Below, piece by piece: positions 7,721 through 15,019 of a stretch of DNA of 57,949 bases (position 1 is the first letter of the stretch; the number at the start of each line of letters is the position of its first letter). A program made the translations under genes and the position numbers. The notes beneath the pieces were generated by a model. The model was not told where the DNA came from, searched no databases, and saw only the letters and a program-made list of their open reading frames with translations. Source of the stretch: Lentisphaerota bacterium (GTDB lineage: Bacteria > Verrucomicrobiota > Kiritimatiellia > UBA8416 > VGWI01); the NCBI GenBank assembly GCA_016873655.1, contig VGWI01000007.1:1-57949 (forward strand), in the 5' to 3' direction.

Positions 7721-8002
7721 ATGCCCTTCTACGTCTACATCCTCCGGATGAGTGACGGACGCCTCTACGTCGGCCACTCGAACAACCCGCCACGTCGGCT
7801 TGCCGAGCACGAACAAGGCAAAGGCTGTCGAACCACCGGTATCTTCGGCGCCGGCGACATCGTCTTCGTCGAAGAACATCCAGACCGCGTCTCCGCTGCA
7901 CGCCGCGAGCGCCAGATGAAGGGGTGGACACGTGCCAAGAAGCTGGCGCTCGCCGCGGGCAACCTGTCTGAGCTCCACGAGTTGGCCAAGCGCAGGGCCT
8001 GA
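7721..8002 (+). CDS. GIY-YIG nuclease superfamily protein (YhbQ-like)
   Basis: This 93-residue single-domain protein opens with YVYILRMSDGRLYVG, the GIY-YIG signature as found in the UPF0213/YhbQ group. It then has RRLAEHEQGKGCRTTG with the conserved Arg and His, and a C-terminal RERQMKGWTRAKKLAL helix. ATG at 7721 is chosen because it starts the domain exactly; upstream in-frame sequence is only translated palindrome. Proteins of this type bind or cut branched DNA. The gene follows two palindromes and has a broken duplicate 3 kb away, which suggests that it travels with the repeats. Confidence 0.85.
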   Translation: MPFYVYILRMSDGRLYVGHSNNPPRRLAEHEQGKGCRTTGIFGAGDIVFVEEHPDRVSAARRERQMKGWTRAKKLALAAGNLSELHELAKRRA

Positions 8003-8323
8003 CACTTCCCCTGCAAGGGCCTGAAACTCATCCTGCGCGAAACCCTCAATTCCCGCGTCTGGGATTAGCTCTGCAGCAGTCTGAAATCGATCGCTTCAGA
8101 GCTCAGCGCCGGAGTGCACCCCGATCGAAGTCGAAGGGTTCGTACCCCACTCGCCCCATCGCTCCGAATCACGAACTTCTCCCCAACCGACATCCGGCCC
8201 TTCACGCCGCTGCAGCCTCCGGCAGAATATATTATGCCGGCAAGCCTCCGAGTCCGGTTAACAGGTTCGTTCGTCTCGGACCCCAGAGCCGTTTCGAACT
8301 CTCTCCAGGCACGCGCTTGTCCC
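8003..8323. other. Intergenic region without a recognisable gene
   Basis: Nothing protein-like with a known motif is seen on either strand. A short GTCGAAGGG stretch near 8127 resembles part of the REP-like repeat. Confidence 0.4.
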
Positions 8324-8410
8324 TCAAGACAGCGTCGCGCGACTGTGAAGATCGCGCTTGAACTCCAGAGTCTTACTCTTATGACGCTGCAATAGGCTAA
8401 TCAGGTTCAC
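8324..8410 (-). pseudogene. N-terminal fragment of an AAA_4 (Schlafen-type) ATP-binding protein
   Basis: From a GTG at 8410 the frame reads VNLISLLQRHKSKTLEFKRD and then stops within 29 codons. This is the characteristic opening of AAA_4/RecG-like putative DNA-binding proteins (Leu-Glu-Phe-Lys-Arg-Asp). The usual continuation, with the VAFANTAGG-type segment, is absent, so only the 5' end of the gene remains. About 220 bases on (8411-8633) hold nothing recognisable. Confidence 0.55.
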
Positions 8411-8633
8411 GACTCTGCGTGCAGCGGGGCGACACAATGTGCAGTGGCGCAGGTTCGGATACCGCCACGAAAGCGCCGCTGGGAAGGCGAGGACCGCTGC
8501 CCGGGTTGCGTTGGTCCAGGACAAGTCGCTGACCAGCCAAGAAAAGTGCTCAAAGCAGCTACAGTCTAGGTTCTAGGTCTGACCTTGGGATGCCCCGCAA
8601 CGACAAACACCAGAAAGCTGATCCGGGCATGGC

Positions 8634-9911
8634 TCACGGCAGAATGTATCCTGTGCGATGCCGATCCCCGTCACGATTGGCGTTTCGTTTCATGCTTGCC
8701 GAAGCCTCAAAGACACGCCCGCGACGGACGCGTCGAACCACAAACTCCAAGCCGTCGTGGCGGATGGTCTGGCCCGGTTTGGGCGGCTGGTCCAGTTGAC
8801 GGTCCAGCCAGGCGGCTAGAGACCCGCCTAGCGACACAGGCGAGCCGCCGAGTTTGGCAAACACCTCGGCTACCGGCACACCCCCTCCGACCATCCATGT
8901 GCCGCCGCTGAGGGAATGGAGATGACGGGGTAGCCGGTCGAACTCATCCTGAATATCCCCGATCAACTCTTCCGTAATATCTTCCAATGTGATCAGCCCC
9001 TGGCATCGGTTTGCGGAGTCACGAACGATGGCGATATGCTCATGCTGATCGACGAAGGCTTTCAGGATATCCGAGACCAGAGATCCGGGCTCAACGAAGT
9101 GGACGGAACGAATGATACCCTGCAGGCTTGGATCGCGCGGATTGGTACTCATGTAATACACCAGCTCCTTGAAATTCACGTAGCCAACCACGCGGTTTCG
9201 GTCACCGTCTTCGCAGACGGGAAAACGTGTGTGCGCATCGATGTGGGCGGCGATGAGCGCGTCGGTCAGGGACTGCCCCGTGGAGAGCATCGAGACCTGA
9301 TCGACTGGAATCATGATCTGTTGAGCGCTGGTGCGGGACAGCTTTGTCGCTCGGGTGATGATTCGTTCCTGGTGCGGGCCAATGTGCTTGGAAAGTCCCG
9401 CCATCATTGCCAGCGAGGCGATTTCTTCCAGTGTATTCGGCCTCGTCTTCTCGCTGCGTCGCCCCTCGAACGGGCGGTTTAACGTGTGCAGGAGGTGGAT
9501 AAGAGGCGTGAACATATTGACGGCGACCGACAAAGGCCTCGCCATCCACAACGCAATGGAGCGATTGAAGTAGACGCCGAGTGTCTTGGGCAGAATCTCG
9601 GTGTACTGGAACATGGCAAACGTGAAGAGCAGAGAAAACAGCCATATCCACTGGTCGCCGAACAATTCGTCGAACCGCGATCCGGCCACCGCCGCTCCGA
9701 TGGTGTGGGCTGCCGTGTTCAGTGCAAGGATCACCGTAATCGGACGCTCAATATTGCCTTTGAACCCTCGCCAGATCGCACCGATTCCAGAGTGTCGTGC
9801 CGACAGGTCCGCAACCTGGCTGGGCGTCAGGCTCAGCAAGGCTGCTTCCATGAGCGAGCAGAGAAACGAAACGCATAGCGCGACGGCAATACTCACGATG
9901 AAAATGGTCAT
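8634..9911 (-). CDS. CNNM/CorC-family membrane protein with CBS domains
   Basis: The protein has 425 residues from ATG at 9911, which has a GGAGAG ribosome site and overlaps the HTH gene by 4 bases. The N-terminal DUF21 transmembrane domain (about 1-165) starts with a helix containing SLMEAALLSL and includes YTEILPKTLG. A paired CBS module follows (about 190-320; IMIPVDQVSML, GLITLEDITEELIGDI). The C-terminal part is a CorC_HlyC domain. Relatives are linked to magnesium/cobalt efflux or homeostasis and were once called haemolysins. Coupling to an HTH gene suggests that its expression or partner is DNA-regulated. It lies in the accessory region but appears intact. Confidence 0.92.
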   Translation of the reverse strand: MTIFIVSIAVALCVSFLCSLMEAALLSLTPSQVADLSARHSGIGAIWRGFKGNIERPITVILALNTAAHTIGAAVAGSRFDELFGDQWIWLFSLLFTFAMFQYTEILPKTLGVYFNRSIALWMARPLSVAVNMFTPLIHLLHTLNRPFEGRRSEKTRPNTLEEIASLAMMAGLSKHIGPHQERIITRATKLSRTSAQQIMIPVDQVSMLSTGQSLTDALIAAHIDAHTRFPVCEDGDRNRVVGYVNFKELVYYMSTNPRDPSLQGIIRSVHFVEPGSLVSDILKAFVDQHEHIAIVRDSANRCQGLITLEDITEELIGDIQDEFDRLPRHLHSLSGGTWMVGGGVPVAEVFAKLGGSPVSLGGSLAAWLDRQLDQPPKPGQTIRHDGLEFVVRRVRRGRVFEASASMKRNANRDGDRHRTGYILP

Positions 9912-10126
9912 AGTCTCTCCTGTGTGTCCCGTAAATTCTGCTCGCCTGATTCGGGGCCATGCTGAACCCAACGGTCGACCGCGTCCTTGTGGAAGCGCCA
10001 GCGCTTGCCGATCTTCTGGCCCGGCAGTTTCCCGTCGACGGCCAGCTTGTAGAGCGTGGACTTCGAAATCTTCAGGTACGCCGCCAAATCGTCCATTGTC
10101 AGTATCTCGTCATGTTCGGCCTTCAT
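9908..10126 (-). CDS. Excisionase/MerR-type helix-turn-helix protein
   Basis: This 72-residue protein is essentially one winged HTH domain: LTMDDLAAYLKISKSTLYKL, then GKLPGQKIGKRWRFHKDAV and a conserved Trp-Val end. This is the pattern of the excisionase-family DNA-binding domain (HTH_17). Its stop overlaps the ATG of the CNNM gene (ATGA), so the two form a transcriptional and translational unit. It may regulate this pair. No recombinase is adjacent, so a true excisionase role is unlikely. Confidence 0.88.
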   Translation of the reverse strand: MKAEHDEILTMDDLAAYLKISKSTLYKLAVDGKLPGQKIGKRWRFHKDAVDRWVQHGPESGEQNLRDTQERL

Positions 10127-10304
10127 GGGCTGCTCCGGGCGCCCCCTTGCCAGTCAAAACCTGCTTGAATCATGTGTGCGCGGGTATTATCCATATTTCG
10201 TCGCTGTTCAGAATGCTAAAACAGGGCCGACCCCACCGGGCACTACCCGGCGGACCACCGCTTGTTCGGTCGGCGGCTTGGGCGGAGTGCGAATTGGTTC
10301 GAAC

Positions 10305-10390
10305 TTGGGCCTCTCCTGGGCCTTGACTGGGGCCTGCGGCTCGTTGCGGCCGGTAACTGGGCCTCTGACTGGGCCAGTGAGCGGGCCGCG
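10305..10390. repeat. Imperfect GGGCC-centred 12-bp repeat tract
   Basis: GGGCC recurs at 10307, 10318, 10330, 10359, 10371 and 10383, with steps of 11, 12, 29, 12 and 12 bases (core ACTGGGCCT). It lies in the 579-base gap 10127-10705, which otherwise carries no recognisable gene. It may be the remnant of a Pro/Gly-rich coding repeat. Confidence 0.45.
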
Positions 10391-10530
10391 GCCTGCGACG
10401 GCATCGGTTCGTCATGGGCCTCGCCGCCGGTATGGAACCGACAGGCGGCAGGACTTCCGCACCATGATTAGCCCGGAGGCGTGGTCAAACCAGGCGTCCA
10501 CCTTCGCCCCGCCTCCGCCGAAGGCTGCAG

Positions 10531-10568
10531 GCGGGCACGGCGAGGCTTCGGAGGACAAGTCCGGCGCG
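10531..10568. repeat. 38-bp dispersed direct repeat, copy 1
   Basis: The unit starts GCGGGCACGGCGAGGCTTCG and contains GGAC-AA-GTCC. It matches 12505-12542 with one mismatch. The two copies flank the methyltransferase pair. Confidence 0.7.
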
Positions 10569-10705
10569 TCTGTTCGGCGACTCTCTGGCAGGTTCAGGCT
10601 CGCGGGGTTGGGCCGGTCCGGTTGCCAGGATGCCGCCGGAATAGGCCAGTCTGGTCGCGCCGAAGGGCTTTCGCCACTTCTCATCTTCCCTGCTACTATC
10701 CGGCC

Positions 10706-10870
10706 ATGCCATTCTACGTCTACATCCTCCGCCTGAATGACGCCCGCCTCCATGTCTGTCACTCGAACAACCCGCCACGTCGGCACGCCGAACACGAACA
10801 AGGCAAGGGCTGTCGAACCACCGGTGTCTTCGGTGCCGGCGACAAAGCTTCCGAGCGGAGTCGGACATGA
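10706..10870 (+). pseudogene. Degenerate second copy of the GIY-YIG gene
   Basis: Translation from ATG at 10706 starts MPFYVYILRLNDARLHVCHS and stays close to the 7721 gene for about 47 codons. It then diverges and stops after 54 codons. The catalytic YVG is changed to HVC and an Arg-Leu becomes Arg-His. The C-terminal half of the domain is missing. The upstream CGAAGGGCTTTCG and CTTCCCTGCTACT sequences are also shared, so the duplication covered flanking DNA. The end overlaps the start of the next gene by 4 bases. Confidence 0.75.
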
Positions 10871-11640
10871 ATCCGTCAGCGCCAAACCCGTCCCTCCGGC
10901 TTTACAGCGACTTGGCAGACTGGTATCCGCTGCTGACGCCGGTCGGCGACTACGCCGAGGAGGCTGCCTTTTACCTGCGTTTGTTTCAGACCTACTGCAA
11001 ACAGCCGCCTCGAACCCTGCTGGACCTCGGATGCGGCGGAGGACACAATGCCGCGCACCTGAAGCAGTCGCTGGCCTGTACGCTTGTGGACCTCGCGCCG
11101 AACATGCTGGCCCTGAGTCGCCGCCTCAACCCGGAGTGCGAGCATGTTCAGGGCGACATGCGCTCGATCCGGCTAAACCGCGCCTATGACTGCGTGCTCC
11201 TCCATGACGCGATCAGCTACATGGCTACTGGAGAAGATCTTGCTGACGCCCTCGCCACGGCGTTTGCGCACACCGCTCCCGGCGGGGTCGCCATGTTCCA
11301 GCCGGACTTCGTCACCGAGACCTTCCATCCGGGCTCCGAGAGCGGCGGCAGCGACGGCAACGGACGCGGCCTGCGCTACCTCGAATGGCGCTGGATGCCC
11401 GACTCGATGGCCGAGGGGTACGTGACCGACATGGCCTACCTACTGCGGGACGAGAACGGCGGCATCGAGGTCGCCCACGACCGCCATATCATGGGGCTAT
11501 TCCCGCGCAGCATCTGGCTCAAGCTGATCGCTGATGTCGGGTTCGATCCGCTTGCGGTCCCGTTCGAGCACAGCGCTTACAGCGACACCGGCCACGAGGT
11601 CTTCCTCGGGCTGCGATCTGTAACCCAAGGAGGGACATGA
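10867..11640 (+). CDS. Class I SAM-dependent methyltransferase
   Basis: The protein has 257 residues with motif I LLDLGCGGGHNAAHL (about 50-64), then the acidic turn LVDLAPNMLALSRRL, motif with GDMRSIRLNRAYDCVLLHDAIS split over the next strand, and the post-motif TAPGGVAMFQPDF. This is the fold of small-molecule methyltransferases. The N-terminal segment SLRLYSDLADWYPLLTP resembles cyclopropane/glycine-type relatives. GGAGT precedes the ATG. One base separates it from a second, different methyltransferase, so they are co-expressed. The substrate is unknown. Confidence 0.85.
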   Translation: MNPSAPNPSLRLYSDLADWYPLLTPVGDYAEEAAFYLRLFQTYCKQPPRTLLDLGCGGGHNAAHLKQSLACTLVDLAPNMLALSRRLNPECEHVQGDMRSIRLNRAYDCVLLHDAISYMATGEDLADALATAFAHTAPGGVAMFQPDFVTETFHPGSESGGSDGNGRGLRYLEWRWMPDSMAEGYVTDMAYLLRDENGGIEVAHDRHIMGLFPRSIWLKLIADVGFDPLAVPFEHSAYSDTGHEVFLGLRSVTQGGT

Positions 11641-11641
11641 C

Positions 11642-12406
11642 ATGCACGATCTCCCGCCGCGCTTTTGGCCGATTTTCTTCGAGCTTTACGAGTCGCTCCC
11701 CAGGCAGGGGCCAGGCAGCCGCGCCTGCACGGGAAAAGCGCTGGAGCTTTGTCGCGATTTGCCGTCCGCGCCCGCTATACTCGATCTGGGCTGCGGCGTC
11801 GGCGGGCAGACGCTGCATCTTGCCGAACTGACGCTCGGAACCATCGTCGCGTTGGACAACCATGTGCCAAGCATTGATCGGTTGCGGGCGACGGTCGCCG
11901 AGCGCGGCCTTGCCGGGCGGATTCGTCCTATGGTCGGCGACATGGCCAACCCCGGGCTGCCGCCCAAGACCTTCGACCTGGTCTGGTCCGAGGGCGCGCT
12001 CTACAACATCGGCATTGAGAACGCCCTGCGTGTTTGCCGCGGGTTGTTGCGGTCCGGCGGCTACCTCGCGTTCACCGACGCGGTCTGGCGCAAGGAGAAC
12101 CCTCCGCCCGAGGTGAAGGCCAGTTTCGACATGGACTACCCGACTATGGGTCGAGTTCCAGATGCCCTGGCGTCAATCGAGCGGGGCGGTTTGTCGTTGA
12201 TCGGGCATTTCACGTTGCCGGACGCGGTATGGTGGGATGATTTCTACACGCCGATGGAGCTTCGCATTGGGGAAATGCGCGGTAAGTATTCCGATGACGC
12301 CGACGCGCTCGCCGTCCTCGACCGGCTCGCGCAGGAGCCCGCAATGCACCGCAGTTACTCAGACTACTATGCCTATGAGTTCTTTGTCGTGCGTTCGAAG
12401 AACTGA
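11642..12406 (+). CDS. Class I SAM-dependent methyltransferase
   Basis: The protein has 254 residues. Motif I is ILDLGCGVGGQTLHLAEL (about 46-63); the next strand ends IVALDNHVPSID, GDMANPGLPPKTFDLVWSEG marks motifs II-III, and LRSGGYLAFTD is the post-motif. The C-terminal part has an aromatic-rich cap (WWDDFYTPMELRIGEM). It has an AAGGAGG ribosome site and follows the previous gene by one base. It is only distantly similar to its neighbour, so this is a functional pair rather than a duplication. The pair is bracketed by 38-bp repeats. The substrate is unknown. Confidence 0.85.
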   Translation: MHDLPPRFWPIFFELYESLPRQGPGSRACTGKALELCRDLPSAPAILDLGCGVGGQTLHLAELTLGTIVALDNHVPSIDRLRATVAERGLAGRIRPMVGDMANPGLPPKTFDLVWSEGALYNIGIENALRVCRGLLRSGGYLAFTDAVWRKENPPPEVKASFDMDYPTMGRVPDALASIERGGLSLIGHFTLPDAVWWDDFYTPMELRIGEMRGKYSDDADALAVLDRLAQEPAMHRSYSDYYAYEFFVVRSKN

Positions 12407-12504
12407 TCGAACCGCACCATGAGCAACTTCGAACCTTTACCAATCAGACCCTTGCACACGAGACACGTCCGGTACCCATCGGCCAGAATCGGCTGTTGCC
12501 AGAG

Positions 12505-12542
12505 GCGGGCACGGCGAGGCTTTGGAGGACAAGTCCGGCGCG
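12505..12542. repeat. 38-bp dispersed direct repeat, copy 2
   Basis: This is the partner of 10531-10568, with a single C-to-T difference. It lies about 100 bases after the second methyltransferase gene, in a 201-base gap (12407-12607) with no other gene. Confidence 0.7.
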
Positions 12543-12607
12543 GCAGGCCGTGCCGGCCGCGTTCATCCCCTGACGAAAACGCCGCGGAAGTCGCATGGTG
12601 TGTCTCG

Positions 12608-14140
12608 CTATGGTTCCTGCGCCTCACTACTGCCGTAGGCGGATCGGATTGCTTTCTCCATGCGCGTGACCTCCTCGTCCGATAGGAAGTCGAAGTGACT
12701 GGCGCGCTTGCGCGCGGAGAGCCGACCGTTGTTCTGCAAGCACGCTTGGATGAAGAGATCAATCTTGCGGTCCGGCATGTCAACGATCTCCTGGATGGCC
12801 TTCTTGGTCTCGTCGTAGTTCGCCAGGAACGCCAGTTCTTCCACAAGTTCGGTGTCGATGGTCTGCTCGACAAACCTGAACAGGGCTTCCGCTTGCGGCG
12901 TCATGTCGAGGAACCTGTACCAGTGGGCCGTATCGTTCTGCACGGTCATCCGGCCTTGCTCATCCATTGAGTATTCCACGAGCACCATCAGCGGGCGGGA
13001 GAACGACTCCAGCGATCCGTCGTAGTCGGCAAGGTTCTTCAGCATGGCCGCTGACACCGGGAAGATCAGGCCTGCGGGGGTGAACCCGCGCCGTGCCAGG
13101 ATGTTGTGGATCAGGAACCGGTGAATGCGGCCGTTACCATCCTCGAAGGGATGCAGAAAGACAAAGCCATACGCCACGGCGGCGGCATGGACCACGGCGG
13201 GGACTTCGCCCGCATCCATCCGTTTGTGTGCGGCAATCAGGCCCTCCATCATCCCGACCAGGTCTTCGGGTTTCGGGCAAACGAAATGCACCTTCTCCTT
13301 CTGCGGCTGGACAGTCTCTCCCACGTAGTTCTGTTCGGTTCGATAATCTGCGTCCCGGAAACGCGGATCAACGATGCGGTTCTGTAGATCCAGCAAACGG
13401 CCCTTGTCGCAGAAGTCTTCCTTTTCGGCCAGTTGAAGCAGCGCAATGAACCGCTCCGTTCGAGTCGAGCTGGGCTTGATGTGTTCGATCTCGAAGGACG
13501 ACTTGGTCTCCTTTGTGTAGAGGTAACTCATGGCCCGCTTCAGCAACTGGGGCGAATAGCTCGCCACGATCCTCTGGCATCGCGCAGGCAGGTCGGCCTT
13601 TTCAAATCCGCGCAACGCGTCGGTTCGTCGGATTGTCGGACAGAATTGACCGTCTCCCAGCAGGTTGTCGTTGATTCGCTGACGGCGCACCGGACGAGGC
13701 TGGATCACCGTGTAGTACTCGGCGGGCTCGATCAGGTCGATGTATCCGCCCGTCTTCAGGTCCTCCATAGGGAGCGATGAGCCGGTGAGCATCTCGTAAA
13801 GAAACCACAGTCGACGGGCATACTTGCCCCTCGGTGCGGAGGCGACGTATTGCTGGACCTCTTCGACCGGAGCCGCATTGAACACACTGGCGAGGATGGC
13901 CAGGTTTGTCCCGTCGTACTTGAGCGCGAATTCCAGATGGTCGCCAAGCGTATCCCCAGGCCAGTATCTGGCCGGGTAGACTTCCTCAGTCATGCCTGCA
14001 GTCGTGTCGGTTCGGCGGGTGTTCCCTGTGGCCACGAAGGACTGATGCCAGTTTGGGATCACCTCCAGATGGAATCTGGCGATCAGCGCTCCGTATCCAG
14101 CCGGTCGTATTCCTGTGGCCTGCAAATCGTGCTCAGTCAT
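12608..14140 (-). CDS. Fic-domain protein (AMPylase-type)
   Basis: The protein has 510 residues from ATG at 14140 with a GGAGGTGTC ribosome site. The Fic motif His-Pro-Phe-Glu-Asp-Gly-Asn-Gly-Arg-Ile-His-Arg is complete (about residues 330-341), so the AMP-transfer active site is intact. An upstream helix (SSFEIEH, about 214-220) sits where class II Fic proteins keep the inhibitory Ser/Thr-x3-Glu-Gly/Asn motif. Here the last residue is His. The long N-terminal part (1-200) is not a recognised domain; the C-terminal 100 residues are helical and could hold a winged helix. The target is unknown. It lies in the accessory zone, where Fic genes commonly act in toxin-like or phage-related roles. Confidence 0.9.
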   Translation of the reverse strand: MTEHDLQATGIRPAGYGALIARFHLEVIPNWHQSFVATGNTRRTDTTAGMTEEVYPARYWPGDTLGDHLEFALKYDGTNLAILASVFNAAPVEEVQQYVASAPRGKYARRLWFLYEMLTGSSLPMEDLKTGGYIDLIEPAEYYTVIQPRPVRRQRINDNLLGDGQFCPTIRRTDALRGFEKADLPARCQRIVASYSPQLLKRAMSYLYTKETKSSFEIEHIKPSSTRTERFIALLQLAEKEDFCDKGRLLDLQNRIVDPRFRDADYRTEQNYVGETVQPQKEKVHFVCPKPEDLVGMMEGLIAAHKRMDAGEVPAVVHAAAVAYGFVFLHPFEDGNGRIHRFLIHNILARRGFTPAGLIFPVSAAMLKNLADYDGSLESFSRPLMVLVEYSMDEQGRMTVQNDTAHWYRFLDMTPQAEALFRFVEQTIDTELVEELAFLANYDETKKAIQEIVDMPDRKIDLFIQACLQNNGRLSARKRASHFDFLSDEEVTRMEKAIRSAYGSSEAQEP

Positions 14141-14179
14141 GACACCTCCGTGAAAAACGAGAATTGATCGTGAATAATA

Positions 14180-14303
14180 CGCCAGACTCGCGCAGAGTCA
14201 AGAAAAGCGCGCCAGACAACTCTTTACCCGTCTGTTCGTGAAAAACGTGCCAGGGACGAGACAAACGCGCCCGGAATAGCCTTGAGCAAGAAAGACGCGC
14301 TAG
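14180..14303. repeat. Iterated A-rich/CGCGCCAG motif upstream of the Fic gene
   Basis: Five degenerate copies of an A-tract followed by CGCGCCAGA lie at about 14180, 14210, 14248, 14268 and 14298, with steps of 30, 38, 20 and 30 bases, roughly whole helical turns. They precede the divergent Fic promoter region. They may be operator sites, or decayed coding repeats. Confidence 0.4.
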
Positions 14304-14386
14304 AGTCAGCATCCAATATTGCAGGCGCTTGGACTTGCCGTCGAGGTAACCCTCCTCGGCGGCGGTGATGCCGGAGGCCAGAGCCC

Positions 14387-14692
14387 ATGAAGCGACTGAT
14401 TGTCCATCTGCATGGCGAGCGGATGCGGCACGACTCTCGCCGGAACCGGGATGAGGTCATCTCGGCGGCCATGCGGGTGAAGTCCAATAAGGACCGCATG
14501 CCCCCCATGCGGCGGTATGAGATCATCAACCGGCTGTGGACCCGTTACCTGGTGCCGTTGCGCGACATGATCGATACCCAGATCACACCTATTTCATGTG
14601 CCGCCTGCCGGTCCACCCGCAGGCGACCATGCCGGAGGGGCTGGCCGAACCGGCTACCGGGGAGACGACCGGGAAAACCACAGAACGGCTAG
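14387..14692 (+). pseudogene. Gene fragment of unknown family
   Basis: Protein-like sequence runs from ATG at 14387 for about 65 codons (RYEIINRLWTRYLVPLRDMI). It then becomes low-quality Arg/Pro-rich sequence, as expected after a frameshift; the neighbouring frame takes over with the AAA_4-like fragment below. The family is not recognised. A GGAGG lies about ten bases upstream. Confidence 0.35.
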
Positions 14693-14952
14693 AGTCGCGG
14701 CTAGAGTCACGGTTGGCCGTAAGAACTCTGGTCTTTCTCCAGGCGGGAGAACAAGGCAAGGCCAGCCTGGCCAAGAACCTGGGGCACAGAACCGTTTCCG
14801 GGGAGCTTCACAAACAGGTGAAACGGTTGCTGAACATGGGTTTGATCGAAATGACCATCCCCGATAAACCGAACAGTCGCCTTCAGGCTCGTTCGACGTA
14901 CGCCTTCGCCGTCGCAACGTCCATCTTGCGCTTGGCAATGGCGCGGGCGTGA
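14536..14952 (+). pseudogene. C-terminal fragment of an AAA_4-type ATP-binding protein
   Basis: The end of the frame reads GKASLAKNLGHRTVSGELHK and then KRLLNMGLIEMTIPDKPNSR. This is the conserved C-terminal winged-helix tail of AAA_4/RecG-like proteins, including the preceding Glu-Ser-Arg-Leu repeats (encoded by two 12-bp units at 14686-14709). The body of the protein and its ATP-binding domain are absent. The usual last residues after Asn-Ser-Arg-Leu-Gln are replaced. It is a 3' remnant of the same family whose 5' remnant lies at 8324-8410, but on the opposite strand. Confidence 0.6.
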
Positions 14953-14955
14953 ACC

Positions 14956-14984
14956 TTGACAGTGCGGGGCGGCGGCAGCACAAT
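14956..14984 (+). promoter_or_regulatory. Sigma70-type promoter of the polysaccharide locus
   Basis: A perfect TTGACA (14956-14961) is followed after a 17-base spacer by CACAAT (14979-14984). It reads toward fkp, whose ATG is about 29 bases past the expected start point. No good Shine-Dalgarno site follows. Confidence 0.6.
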
Positions 14985-15019
14985 CCGCCTCACGGGGCGT
15001 CGTCATTCGCCGGTTCTCG

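Noticed and set aside
9908-10126. Excisionase of an integrated element
   Set aside because: The HTH type matches, but no recombinase or attachment repeats are near; the overlap with the CNNM gene argues for a regulator.
10531-12542. Integron attC sites
   Set aside because: No integrase, no inverse-core/core-site pattern, and the 38-bp repeats have only a short internal palindrome.
12419-12685. 88-codon plus-strand frame over the second 38-bp repeat
   Set aside because: It runs through the repeat and the Fic 3' end and has no protein-like motif.
14150-14310. CRISPR array
   Set aside because: The repeated units are about 9-14 bases, degenerate and unevenly spaced, with no cas genes.
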